A stretch of 8,247 nt of DNA from an uncultured archaeon (GCA_938082915.1 CALKCG010000051.1:1-8247), one strand, 5' to 3'. Shown: positions 1 through 5,789, counted from the first letter of the stretch. Numbers and translations: made by a program. Notes: generated by a model not told the origin, from the letters alone.

Positions 1-338
1 ACGAAGTTGGAAAGTTTTAAAGTCCCATAATATTCCAAGTCTAAATTAAAGACTCGCGCTCCACATTTACGCTCATATGCCTAGGGCTAGGAGTGCTGAT
101 GCTTCTTCCGTAAAAGCTCTCTCCATTTTTCATCTCTGTTCATTTATATGTCTGCTTCAACGCGTTTTCGTTTAAAAGGATGCTAATGATGGAACAGTTT
201 TTCCGCGAGGTTTCATTAGCATTAAGTCTCTCTCAGTCGCTTAAGCTAAGGTTAAGGTTGATGCTACGCTTGCATTAGCTGTGTGAACGGTGAGTTTGCA
301 TGCTGACAGCGTCGTCCAGAAAATGAAGTATAGTTTTA
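1..338. other. Non-coding stretch with inverted repeats
   Basis: No convincing protein gene is visible here: all six frames are interrupted often, and the longest ATG-started frame noted was about 30 codons (minus strand, 133 to 41) with no family resemblance. It contains several inverted repeats: an interrupted dyad at 80-91, a 10-base-pair stem at 180-189/213-222, and a 6-base-pair stem at 244-249/275-280. A TATA-like stretch TTTATATG lies near 143-150, about 25-30 bases before the first long stem. Bases 1-140 show nothing else; they may be the downstream flank of a gene outside the window. Confidence 0.5.
180..222. repeat. Perfect 10-bp inverted repeat, hairpin-forming
   Basis: ATGCTAATGA at 180-189 is the exact reverse complement of TCATTAGCAT at 213-222. 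The 23-base interior contains a second, smaller stem, GGAA at 191-194 with TTCC at 201-204. It could be the stem of a small RNA or an operator for a dimeric regulator. It lies about 175 bases before the nuclease-like gene, too far to be its core promoter. There is no T run right after it, so it does not look like a terminator. Confidence 0.45.
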
Positions 339-346
339 CTTAAATA
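339..346 (+). promoter_or_regulatory. Probable TATA box of the nuclease-like gene
   Basis: CTTAAATA at 339-346 in an A/T-rich stretch would place transcription start near 368-370, leaving about 28 bases of leader that includes the SD at 384-389. A second candidate, TATATTC at 351-357, would instead start the transcript near 378, where an ATG begins a nine-codon ORF. The sequence does not decide between them. Confidence 0.4.
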
Positions 347-377
347 AGTCTATATTCTTTATTGAATGAATAATATA

Positions 378-407
378 ATGTATGGAGGTCATTTAAAACG
401 TCGCTGA
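378..407 (+). other. Nine-codon ATG ORF over the SD of the next gene
   Basis: ATG at 378-380 opens a frame encoding MYGGHLKRR and ending with TGA at 405-407. It contains the GGAGGT SD at 384-389 and overlaps the first codons of the nuclease-like gene, whose frame is -1 relative to it. The stop overlaps an in-frame CTG of the main gene (404-406), like the ATGA overlaps of coupled genes. It may be a leader peptide, the true N-terminus separated by a frameshift or a lost base, or chance. Confidence 0.25.
384..389 (+). promoter_or_regulatory. Shine-Dalgarno site GGAGGT with no canonical start after it
   Basis: GGAGGT matches the anti-SD end of archaeal 16S rRNA. Eight bases later (398-400) the codon in the reading frame of the metallo-beta-lactamase gene is ACG, where ATG would be expected. 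No ATG, GTG or TTG occurs in that frame between the upstream TAA (371-373) and GTG at 539, which lies after the essential metal-binding motif. Confidence 0.6.
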
Positions 408-1387
408 GAATAAGGTTTGATGAAGGTATAGAAGTATCCTACGAAGAGACCAGTCTCATACTAGACCCTCTTAAGTTTAATTCAAAATGTAAACTCGCCC
501 TGCTTACGCATGCACATAGGGATCACTCTAAAGGCTATGTGGAATACAGCCATGGGTTTGCTACGAGTCAAACGTTGGATCTACTATCGCTTTACATCGG
601 CGGACATAGGGTCGCGAAAAGTGGGAAAGTTAGAATCGGTGAAAAATTTAAGGTCGATGATTTAGAGCTGTCTGTGCATGATGCAGGTCACATACTGGGC
701 TCTGTCATGTTCTACGTAGCCACCCCCGAACATTCTATTCTATACACTGGAGATTTAAACTGCGTAGAGACTCTAGTATCTAAACCGGCCGAGGAAGTTC
801 CATGTGAAACTTTAATAATAGACTCGACGTTCGGATACCCGTACTTCAGTTTTCCAAGTAGAGACAAGATCTACAGCGATATCGTTAACTGGGTTGTTGA
901 TACGATTAGAAACGGCTATATCCCGGTCTTACACGCGGACTCCATGGGAAACGCTCAAGAGCTCATAGTTCTGTTGAACAAGTTTACTAAAATACCAGTT
1001 GTCGTCCATCCGAGGATCTCCGAGGTGAATGAAATCTACATAAGATATGGGTTTAAACTCGACTATTTGGACCACAACTCTGAGGATGGATTTAAATCCA
1101 TTAAATCGGGCTTTTGTGTTTACATAGCTCCCAAGAATGCAAATGTTTCGTTTAACAAGCCTATTGTTAAGGCTTTAGCCTCTGGATGGGCTTTAACACT
1201 AGGCAATGGCTTCCCGTTAAGCGACCACGCCGACTATCCTAACCTTATCAACTACGTAGCTAGCGTAAGACCTAAGAGGGTTTACACGTATCCAGACGGC
1301 TACTCAAGCCGGGTTTTAGCAGGTAGAATAGAGAAGGTTTTAAATATACCTGCGCGTTCGATCGGCGATGTTAGCCTAGCTCTATAA
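398..1387 (+). CDS. Metallo-beta-lactamase / beta-CASP-type nuclease-like hydrolase
   Basis: Likely cytoplasmic two-zinc hydrolase of the beta-CASP branch (RNA 3'-end processing and DNA-ligase-associated exonucleases); substrate unknown. Counting ACG at 398 as residue 1 gives 329 residues. The metal site is visible: HAHRDH at 38-43 (HxHxDH), AGHILGS with H98, and TGD with D119. DSTFG with D142 resembles beta-CASP motif A and SDHAD with H277 resembles motif B. The last His expected near the C-terminus (THG-like) is not evident; TYPDG lies there. The first canonical in-frame start, GTG at 539, would delete HxHxDH and cannot be right. Coding similarity begins about LRIRFDEG, just after the SD at 384-389, so I place the start at ACG 398, with CTG 404 as alternative. 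The 3' end overlaps the convergent dehydrogenase by 17 bases. No DNA ligase gene is beside it. Family assignment is firm; start and RNA/DNA specificity are not. Confidence 0.85.
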   Translation, partial: TSLRIRFDEGIEVSYEETSLILDPLKFNSKCKLALLTHAHRDHSKGYVEYSHGFATSQTLDLLSLYIGGHRVAKSGKVRIGEKFKVDDLELSVHDAGHILGSVMFYVATPEHSILYTGDLNCVETLVSKPAEEVPCETLIIDSTFGYPYFSFPSRDKIYSDIVNWVVDTIRNGYIPVLHADSMGNAQELIVLLNKFTKIPVVVHPRISEVNEIYIRYGFKLDYLDHNSEDGFKSIKSGFCVYIAPKNANVSFNKPIVKALASGWALTLGNGFPLSDHADYPNLINYVASVRPKRVYTYPDGYSSRVLAGRIEKVLNIPARSIGDVSLAL

Positions 1388-2420
1388 TCTTCTTAGCTAT
1401 GGTTTCAGCCATTTCAGTGGTCGTAGCGTCTCCGCCGAAGTCATAGGTTCTAACCCTTCCCTCCTTTAAAACCTCAAAGACTCCATCCTCAATCTTCTTA
1501 GCCGCCTCTAAACATAGAGCATCACTATGTTTAGAGCCGAGCCATTCAAGCATCATCTTCGAAGCCATTATTGTAGCAATTGGATTGACTTTATTCATGC
1601 CTTTATACTTCGGTGCGGAGCCGTGTACTGGTTCAAACATTCCATAGTTCTCCCCTATATTTGCTCCGGCTACGAAGCCCAGCCCCCCTACCAATTGCGC
1701 AGCCTCATCGCTTAGTATGTCTCCGAACATATTCGTAGTAACTAGTACGTCGAAGTCTTCAGGCCTCTTTACAAGTTGCATGGCTGCTGCATCTACTCTC
1801 AACTCCCAGAGTTCAACCTCTGGGAACTCTTGAGCAGTCTTCAAAACAGCGCTCTTAAATATTCCATCTGTGATCTTCATTATATTCCCCTTATGGACAT
1901 ATGCCAGCCTCCTCCTACGGATCATAGCCAGTTTAAACGCAACCCTTGCTATACGTTCGCATGCCTTCCACGTGATAACTCTCATGGCGACTGCTACTCC
2001 AGGGGCCAGCTCAAACTCTATGCCTGAGTATAAGTCTTCGGTATTCTCTCTAACTATTACAAGGTCTATATTGGGTTTGAAGCTTGGGACATTCGGTAGA
2101 GACTTACAAGGTCTAATGTTAGCATACAGGTCGAACATTACTCTAATTGTTACTGCCACGCTTCTAGGGGATCCCGGCTCCTCCGGCGTTGTAACAGGTC
2201 CTTTAAGGCAGGCATCGCTCTCCTTTAAAAGCTTGATACTATGCTCTGGCAGGTTCGTCCCATACTTCGGTATGCATTCTAAACCAGCCTCCACGTCTAA
2301 AACCTTCAATTCTAAGCCTTTAGAAACATCTTGCACGGCTTCTAAAACACGCATAGCTGCATCTACAACCTCAGGACCAATACCATCCCCCTTAATCACG
2401 GCGATTTTATACACGCCCAT
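1371..2420 (-). CDS. Isocitrate/isopropylmalate-family dehydrogenase, probably NADP-type isocitrate dehydrogenase
   Basis: 349-residue beta-decarboxylating dehydrogenase, which oxidises a 2-hydroxy acid such as isocitrate to the 2-oxo acid plus CO2 with Mg2+ and NAD(P)+. Visible family features: GDGIGPEV at 11-18; substrate loop GSPRSVAV at 83-90 with R93; LYANIRP with R103; RENTEDLY with R124 and catalytic Y131; HKGNIMK with catalytic K177; metal Asp D210, D234 and D238. At the cofactor loop HGSAPKY (266-272), K271-Y272, followed by V278, match the NADP-binding Lys-Tyr-Val of E. coli Icd rather than the Asp-Ile of NAD-using LeuB. Ser87 matches the substrate Ser of Icd, but the following Asn is Ala89. 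The length is that of LeuB, homoisocitrate or NAD-IDH types, not the roughly 410 of E. coli Icd. The start ATG is supported by an SD 7 bases upstream and a TATA box. LeuB or a homoisocitrate/tartrate-type enzyme remains possible. Confidence 0.9.
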   Translation of the reverse strand: MGVYKIAVIKGDGIGPEVVDAAMRVLEAVQDVSKGLELKVLDVEAGLECIPKYGTNLPEHSIKLLKESDACLKGPVTTPEEPGSPRSVAVTIRVMFDLYANIRPCKSLPNVPSFKPNIDLVIVRENTEDLYSGIEFELAPGVAVAMRVITWKACERIARVAFKLAMIRRRRLAYVHKGNIMKITDGIFKSAVLKTAQEFPEVELWELRVDAAAMQLVKRPEDFDVLVTTNMFGDILSDEAAQLVGGLGFVAGANIGENYGMFEPVHGSAPKYKGMNKVNPIATIMASKMMLEWLGSKHSDALCLEAAKKIEDGVFEVLKEGRVRTYDFGGDATTTEMAETIAKKIIELG

Positions 2421-2427
2421 TGATTCA

Positions 2428-2434
2428 CACCTCT
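2428..2434 (-). promoter_or_regulatory. Shine-Dalgarno site of the dehydrogenase
   Basis: On the minus strand AGAGGTG lies 7 bases before the ATG at 2420-2418. This fixes the start of the isocitrate/isopropylmalate-type dehydrogenase and shows that SD-led genes here normally do have a canonical start. Confidence 0.65.
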
Positions 2435-2470
2435 AAAGTCTTAACATTGAGAATGAGAATCGCAGCATCT

Positions 2471-2480
2471 ATTTTATATA
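2471..2480 (-). promoter_or_regulatory. TATA box of the dehydrogenase
   Basis: Minus-strand TATATAAAAT is the best archaeal TATA box in the window. Its centre near 2476 predicts transcription start at about 2450, giving a leader of about 30 bases with the SD at 2434-2428. The purine/A-rich stretch just upstream (TTAAAG) may serve as the BRE. Confidence 0.6.
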
Positions 2481-2482
2481 CT

Positions 2483-2751
2483 TTAAGGAGAAAATAGCTA
2501 GTCAATACGTAAACTGAACAGATATTAATGGTTGGATAGCGGCCTCTTTTATCTATAATTCGATGAGAGAAACAGGATTGAGAAAGCTAAAAAGAATTAT
2601 GAAGGTGGACAGGATTATGATTCCATTTCAAATTCATATAGAGAACCCTACAGCTGTGAGAACTCGCTATAATAATACTTGCCGCATAAAATGGAGGGAT
2701 TTGATGAAGGAACCTTAACTCCGTTGACAACACTTAACTCTTTACTAAGAA
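2483..2751. other. Divergent intergenic spacer, mostly without recognisable content
   Basis: Between the dehydrogenase promoter and the presumed transporter promoter there is A/T-rich sequence. The only open frame of note is the 51-codon one at 2563-2718. No repeats, RNA genes or clear regulator sites were found. Confidence 0.4.
2563..2718 (+). CDS. Doubtful small ORF, 51 residues, basic
   Basis: ATG at 2563 opens a 51-residue frame ending with TAA at 2716-2718. The product is Lys/Arg-rich (start MRETGLRKLKRIMK) and resembles no family I recognise. Codons such as AGA, AGG and ATA match the neighbours, but A/T-rich spacers give these by chance. No SD precedes it, and the nearest TATA-like stretch (TTTTATCTATAA, about 2547-2558) is too close to the ATG for a leaderless start. 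It sits alone between two divergent promoters. It may be a chance frame, a gene remnant or a small DNA-binding peptide; I lean to chance. Confidence 0.2.
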   Translation: MRETGLRKLKRIMKVDRIMIPFQIHIENPTAVRTRYNNTCRIKWRDLMKEP

Positions 2752-2760
2752 TTAAATTAT
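2752..2760 (+). promoter_or_regulatory. Possible TATA box of the transporter gene
   Basis: TTAAATTAT at 2752-2760 would place transcription start near 2782, which is the A of an ATG opening a 17-codon ORF, and about 35 bases before the strong SD at 2817-2825. The match is moderate, and other A/T stretches nearby could serve. Confidence 0.35.
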
Positions 2761-2781
2761 TAGAATACGCTTATCCATACT

Positions 2782-2835
2782 ATGCTAGAAGACAGAGGTC
2801 GTTTGAAGCTTGAAAAGGGAGGTGAATCAGTTTAA
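2782..2835 (+). other. 17-codon ATG ORF over the SD of the transporter gene
   Basis: ATG at 2782 opens a frame (MLEDRGRLKLEKGGESV) that ends with TAA at 2833-2835. It spans the GGGAGGTGA SD and overlaps the beginning of the transporter frame, which is -1 relative to it. It could be a leaderless leader peptide, the genuine N-terminus cut off by a missing base or a frameshift, or chance. The frame relation is the same as in the nine-codon ORF at 378-407. Confidence 0.25.
2817..2825 (+). promoter_or_regulatory. Strong Shine-Dalgarno site GGGAGGTGA with no canonical start after it
   Basis: This is a near-complete match to the anti-SD of archaeal 16S rRNA. In the transporter frame the codons after it are ATC (2826), AGT, TTA (2832), AAC and TCT, so no ATG, GTG or TTG is available until TTG at 2967. 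TTA at 2832, 6 bases after the SD, is the best-spaced position. Confidence 0.65.
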
Positions 2836-4007
2836 ACTCTGACCGAAAATGCGTATTCTTAGTAGCATATGTAACTTATGCCCTCCTGTATTTAGCTAGG
2901 CTCAACTTCTCAATAGCCCTCCCTCTATTAAACGAGGAGCTTGGCTATTCGAAATTTACATTAGGTTTGATTGCCGGGTCTTTCTCAATTTCATATGCAA
3001 TAGGCCAGTTTATACATGGTCGGCTCGTCGACAGTTATGGGCCTAAGAAGATAATCTTCATAGGTTTACTTCTCTCAGCGCTTATGAACACGTTATTCGG
3101 ATATGTCGATGCATTAATTCCGCTAATCATCATATGGGCTGTTAATGGGTATGCTCAGTCGACTGGATGGCCGGCTGTAGTTAAACTGGTAAGTAGCAAG
3201 TTTAAATCTGGGCTTGGAAAGATAGGCGGATTATTCGGCTCATGCTTTCTCGTAGGGAATATGGTGGCTTGGCCTATCCTCGGCTACTTGGTGTTCAACT
3301 ACGGGTGGCGTATAGCGTTTATAATACCGTCAATCATACTGATAGCACTTGCAATCTTACTCTACTTAACAGTGGGGGAAGCTCAGAAGCTTAAAGTAGA
3401 TCATTCAAAGCAGGTTGTAAACCTTAAAAGGCTTTTCTCGTCAAGAGAATTGATCGTCATAGCTTTAGCTTACATACTTCTTCAATTTGTGAGAAGCGTT
3501 TTTACGTTGTGGGCTCCATCCTATCTGTTTGAGAAATACACACTATCCTTAGACTTGGCAAGCTACGGCGCCGCTGTTATACCTCTTGGAGGAATCGTAG
3601 GGTCGATAATCTCCGGGTGGTTTTCAGACCGTATGGAGAAATCCGGGAGGAGGTCGGCGATATGTATTCTAACGTTGTTTCTAGGCTTTATCATAGTTAT
3701 GTTTAACTACGCTTCTTATCTAGGTTTTGAAGTGGGAGTAATTTCACTATTTCTAGTAGGGTTTTCCCTCTATGGTCCACATGTCATAATATCGACTGTT
3801 ATACCCATGGAGTTTGATGAAAGCTACGGTGGAGCTAGTGTAGCTGGTTTTATCGATGGAATGGGATACTTCGGCTCAATGTTTGCAGAGTCTTTCACTG
3901 GTTGGCTTATCGACGTGCATAGTTGGAATGGTGCCATAATATTCTGTCTTATCAGCTCACTGTCTGCAACAGTATTGATAGTCTTCTTCTACAGAGGAAA
4001 AAAGTAG
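2832..4007 (+). CDS. Major facilitator transporter, organophosphate:phosphate antiporter (GlpT/UhpT-like) branch
   Basis: Integral membrane carrier, probably exchanging a phosphorylated sugar or other organic anion for phosphate. Counting TTA 2832 as residue 1 gives 391 residues, normal for twelve helices. TM1 contains YLARLNF with R23, matching the phosphate-binding Arg of TM1 in GlpT (R45). The loop 2-3 signature is GRLVDSYGPKK (63-73). NGYAQSTGWP is the OPA hallmark before TM4. QFVRSVF in TM7 has R221, matching GlpT R269, and is followed by WAPSYL. LYGPHVI and GGASVAGFIDGMGYFG match OPA TM10-11. The His of GlpT TM5 (H165) appears replaced by Ser. Starting at TTG 2967 would give 346 residues and lose TM1 with R23, so the start must lie upstream, after the SD at 2817-2825; no canonical codon is there. 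The gene converges on the Gfo/Idh/MocA gene. Family confidence is high; substrate is unknown and export is possible. Confidence 0.88.
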   Translation, partial: LNSDRKCVFLVAYVTYALLYLARLNFSIALPLLNEELGYSKFTLGLIAGSFSISYAIGQFIHGRLVDSYGPKKIIFIGLLLSALMNTLFGYVDALIPLIIIWAVNGYAQSTGWPAVVKLVSSKFKSGLGKIGGLFGSCFLVGNMVAWPILGYLVFNYGWRIAFIIPSIILIALAILLYLTVGEAQKLKVDHSKQVVNLKRLFSSRELIVIALAYILLQFVRSVFTLWAPSYLFEKYTLSLDLASYGAAVIPLGGIVGSIISGWFSDRMEKSGRRSAICILTLFLGFIIVMFNYASYLGFEVGVISLFLVGFSLYGPHVIISTVIPMEFDESYGGASVAGFIDGMGYFGSMFAESFTGWLIDVHSWNGAIIFCLISSLSATVLIVFFYRGKK

Positions 4008-4010
4008 GTT

Positions 4011-4022
4011 AAAACCGGTTTT
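4011..4022. terminator. Palindrome between convergent genes, possible terminator region
   Basis: AAAACCGGTTTT is a perfect 12-base palindrome four bases after the transporter stop (4005-4007) and 21 bases before the end of the convergent oxidoreductase. It ends in four T on either strand, so it could help end transcription both ways. Without a spacer it makes a poor RNA hairpin, and archaeal termination relies mainly on T runs, so the role is uncertain. Confidence 0.3.
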
Positions 4023-4043
4023 CTCCTGACTTAAAATCCACTA

Positions 4044-5240
4044 TTAAAGACCAAAGTATTCATTGATAGGCTTCTGGTAAGCCTCAACCTTACCTTCTAA
4101 AACGTCTCTATAGTTTACCGGCTGACCCAGATAGGCGGATTCATATATTGCTTCACATATAGCTTTAGCCTTAAGCCCCTCTTCACCGTCGACTTCAGGC
4201 CTCCTCTTCTTCTCAACGGCATCTAGGAAATCGTAGCATTCTATGAATACTCCATTCATGATGCCATATGGGAAAAGCCTCCTCTTTTCCTCACTGCTTA
4301 AAGAGTTTAAATACTCTCTTTCAAGCACTCTCATAGAGTATGTGATTTTCTTAGGTCCGTCTTGAATTATGACTTCAGCGTTGTCGAATGGTCCGTGGAA
4401 GACATCGCCGTGGTCCAGTAGACACCCTCTACTACCGTAATGTACAACATTGGTATAACTATACCCTGGGGCTGCTATAGTCCAGCTCCAAGTACATATT
4501 AAACCGTTTTTGAAGACTATCATGGCTATCCAAGTGTCCTCCCGCTCATCGTAAACTATTCTATCATCCTTCCTATGAGGCCACTTCTCAAACTGTTTAA
4601 CTTTAGCGTATACTGTTTCAGGATCTCCATATAGATATCTTAACATATCGGCGAAGTGTGCCCCACTATCCATAACCATCCCACCTCCGCCAAGCATTTT
4701 TTCAATCCTCCAATGCCAAATCCTCTCTTCTGCAGGGTCCTCCCAGCTAGCGTGTTGGGCGAAGAATAGCCTAGGCTCACCCAACATCTTCTGTTCGTTT
4801 ATAATCCAGTAAGCCGTCCTCTGGCTCAAACCCCGTCTAACGTTTTCAGCTACAGCGACAATTCTACCGTTCCTCCTAGCAGCATCTATCATCGCTTTAC
4901 TAGCCTTCACCGTTATTCCAAAGGGCTTTTCAACCATGACATTGGCTCCGGCGTTTAAACATGGTATGGCGGTTTTATGGTGTTCCGAGTGAGGCGTGCA
5001 TATGTCAACGGCGTCAAGCCCCTCCTTGGAAAGCATATCCTCTACGCTACTGTAAACTCTAGGCTTAAACTTTTGACTTTGAGCCGCGATGTTAGCAAAC
5101 TTCTCAGCCGAAGACAATACTGGATCGCACATCGCTGCAAACTCAAACTTCTCAGGCTCCCTCTGCTTGATGGTAACGTAGGCTCTTAAGTGGGCCTCAG
5201 CCATACCTCCGCATCCGACAATAGCGAGCCTCAAAACCAT
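4044..5240 (-). CDS. Gfo/Idh/MocA-family sugar oxidoreductase
   Basis: 398-residue NAD(P)-dependent dehydrogenase, expected to oxidise or reduce a hydroxyl of a sugar, inositol or sugar derivative in the cytoplasm. The N-terminal Rossmann fold has VGCGGMA at 8-14; D39 at the end of the second strand suggests NAD rather than NADP. CTPHSEHH is at 81-88, then the family EKP at 104-106 with catalytic-site K105. The C-terminal domain shows GGGGMVMDSGAH (184-195) with D191 and H195, the expected catalytic Asp/His region. The frame is open 40 codons further up to GTG 5360, but that extension is Cys-rich, not family-like and crosses the promoter; MVLRLAIVGCGG (ATG 5240) is the normal family beginning. 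No SD precedes this ATG, while A/T boxes lie 27-35 bases upstream, fitting a leaderless or very short leader. Its divergent neighbour is the mannosidase and its convergent neighbour the transporter, so a carbohydrate role is likely; the substrate cannot be read from sequence. Confidence 0.9.
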   Translation of the reverse strand: MVLRLAIVGCGGMAEAHLRAYVTIKQREPEKFEFAAMCDPVLSSAEKFANIAAQSQKFKPRVYSSVEDMLSKEGLDAVDICTPHSEHHKTAIPCLNAGANVMVEKPFGITVKASKAMIDAARRNGRIVAVAENVRRGLSQRTAYWIINEQKMLGEPRLFFAQHASWEDPAEERIWHWRIEKMLGGGGMVMDSGAHFADMLRYLYGDPETVYAKVKQFEKWPHRKDDRIVYDEREDTWIAMIVFKNGLICTWSWTIAAPGYSYTNVVHYGSRGCLLDHGDVFHGPFDNAEVIIQDGPKKITYSMRVLEREYLNSLSSEEKRRLFPYGIMNGVFIECYDFLDAVEKKRRPEVDGEEGLKAKAICEAIYESAYLGQPVNYRDVLEGKVEAYQKPINEYFGL

Positions 5241-5262
5241 AACGACACAACAAAACTCTCTA

Positions 5263-5278
5263 CAATATTGATTTAAAT
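5263..5278 (-). promoter_or_regulatory. Promoter of the Gfo/Idh/MocA oxidoreductase
   Basis: On the minus strand ATTTAAAT (5278-5271) is followed by CAATATTG (5270-5263). Centres at about 5275 and 5267 lie 35 and 27 bases before the ATG, predicting a transcript with a leader of 0-9 bases and no SD. This argues against the longer reading frame that starts at 5360. Confidence 0.5.
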
Positions 5279-5360
5279 AGCTTTCTACGGGTACTCGGTT
5301 TAAACCACTGAAAACAGCCTCTACTCTTAAAGGAGACGCATCCGCCATACAGGGCCTCAC

Positions 5361-5776
5361 TATGGATTAATCAAAAGGAAGATGATAGTTGGGCCTCTAA
5401 TCGGAATTACATTGCTTGAGGGAGAGCAACGTAGCTGTCACCAGCACTTTTAACACCACTCCTAATATGAAACCTCTCATTCTCCATACCCTTGCCAATT
5501 TTTCTCAGAAAATTACTCCGTTTTAATTGTGTCCATTAATGATGCATGCTCCGATTTCCATATTTGTACGCATAGTTCTCTCTGAAATCCCCCTTTGAAG
5601 AACCTTCATTAGGGAAGAGAATTCCAAAAGATAGGAATTAAGCCACAAAACAATAAAAACTGAATCACAATATTTTTACTTTAAAACTCATTCGATTAAT
5701 TCCCATGTTTCTCGTTGGAAATGCTTTTGCCCCAATAGATAATTCACGTTATGGATGTTTTAGGATGCTGGCAATA
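5361..5776. other. Long non-coding spacer between divergent sugar genes
   Basis: No gene is seen. The longest ATG frame noticed (5382-5456, 24 codons) has only a weak purine stretch before it and no family resemblance. Small symmetric elements occur: TTGCT/AGCAA (5412-5416/5425-5429), a dyad around 5500-5512, CATTAATG near 5532, and GAAG-AAC-CTTC near 5597-5607. The 7-base GGGCCTC repeats at 5352-5358 and about 5390-5396. The downstream part is A/T-rich. It probably holds regulatory sites for the two divergent genes, but none can be assigned. Confidence 0.45.
5500..5512. repeat. Dyad TTTTCTCAGAAAA, possible operator
   Basis: TTTTCT-C-AGAAAA is a perfect inverted repeat with a one-base centre, 260 bases from the oxidoreductase start and 300 from the mannosidase start. 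The shape suits binding by a dimeric regulator more than an RNA hairpin. The distance from both promoters and the A/T-rich setting make chance quite possible. Confidence 0.25.
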
Positions 5777-5777
5777 C

Positions 5778-5789
5778 TTAAGTTTTAAT
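5778..5789 (+). promoter_or_regulatory. Probable promoter of the alpha-mannosidase
   Basis: CTTAAGTTTTAA, centred about 27 bases before the ATG at 5811, predicts transcription start at or next to that ATG. There is no SD between it and the ATG, so the mRNA is probably leaderless. GTATATA at 5794-5800 looks more TATA-like but is too close to the ATG to serve it. Confidence 0.4.

Noticed and set aside
41..133. 30-codon minus-strand ORF with a nearby ATATAAAT
   Set aside because: The TATA-like site is only about 10 bases from the ATG, there is no SD, the product is unlike any known small protein, and such frames are expected by chance.
185..306. C/D-box guide RNA (TGATG-like and CTGA-like boxes)
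   Set aside because: Boxes near 185-192, 258-264 and 302-305 are imperfect, their spacing is too long, and no D'/C' pair is present.
1870..2436. 188-codon open frame on the plus strand opposite the dehydrogenase
   Set aside because: It is entirely antisense to a clear dehydrogenase gene with all catalytic motifs; the translation resembles no family and it has no promoter or SD. The smaller plus-strand frames at 1527-1715 and 1776-2027 are rejected for the same reason.
2830..2838. TTTAAAC as a -1 slippery heptamer at the transporter start
   Set aside because: It matches the coronavirus-type U UUA AAC sequence, but the frames do not fit: a -1 slip here would leave the transporter frame rather than enter it. 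TTTAAA is also common throughout this A/T-rich window.
4977..5189. 70-codon plus-strand frame opposite the Gfo/Idh/MocA gene
   Set aside because: It lies within the Rossmann domain coding sequence of the minus-strand gene and its product looks random and Arg/Leu-rich.
5241..5360. 40-residue N-terminal extension of the oxidoreductase from GTG 5360
   Set aside because: The extension is not family-like, contains the probable TATA box, and has no SD; the Rossmann strand normally begins within a few residues of the start, as it does from ATG 5240.
5382..5456. 24-codon ORF after AAAAGGAAG in the long spacer
   Set aside because: The purine stretch is a weak SD, the peptide has no recognisable features, and there is no promoter at the right distance.
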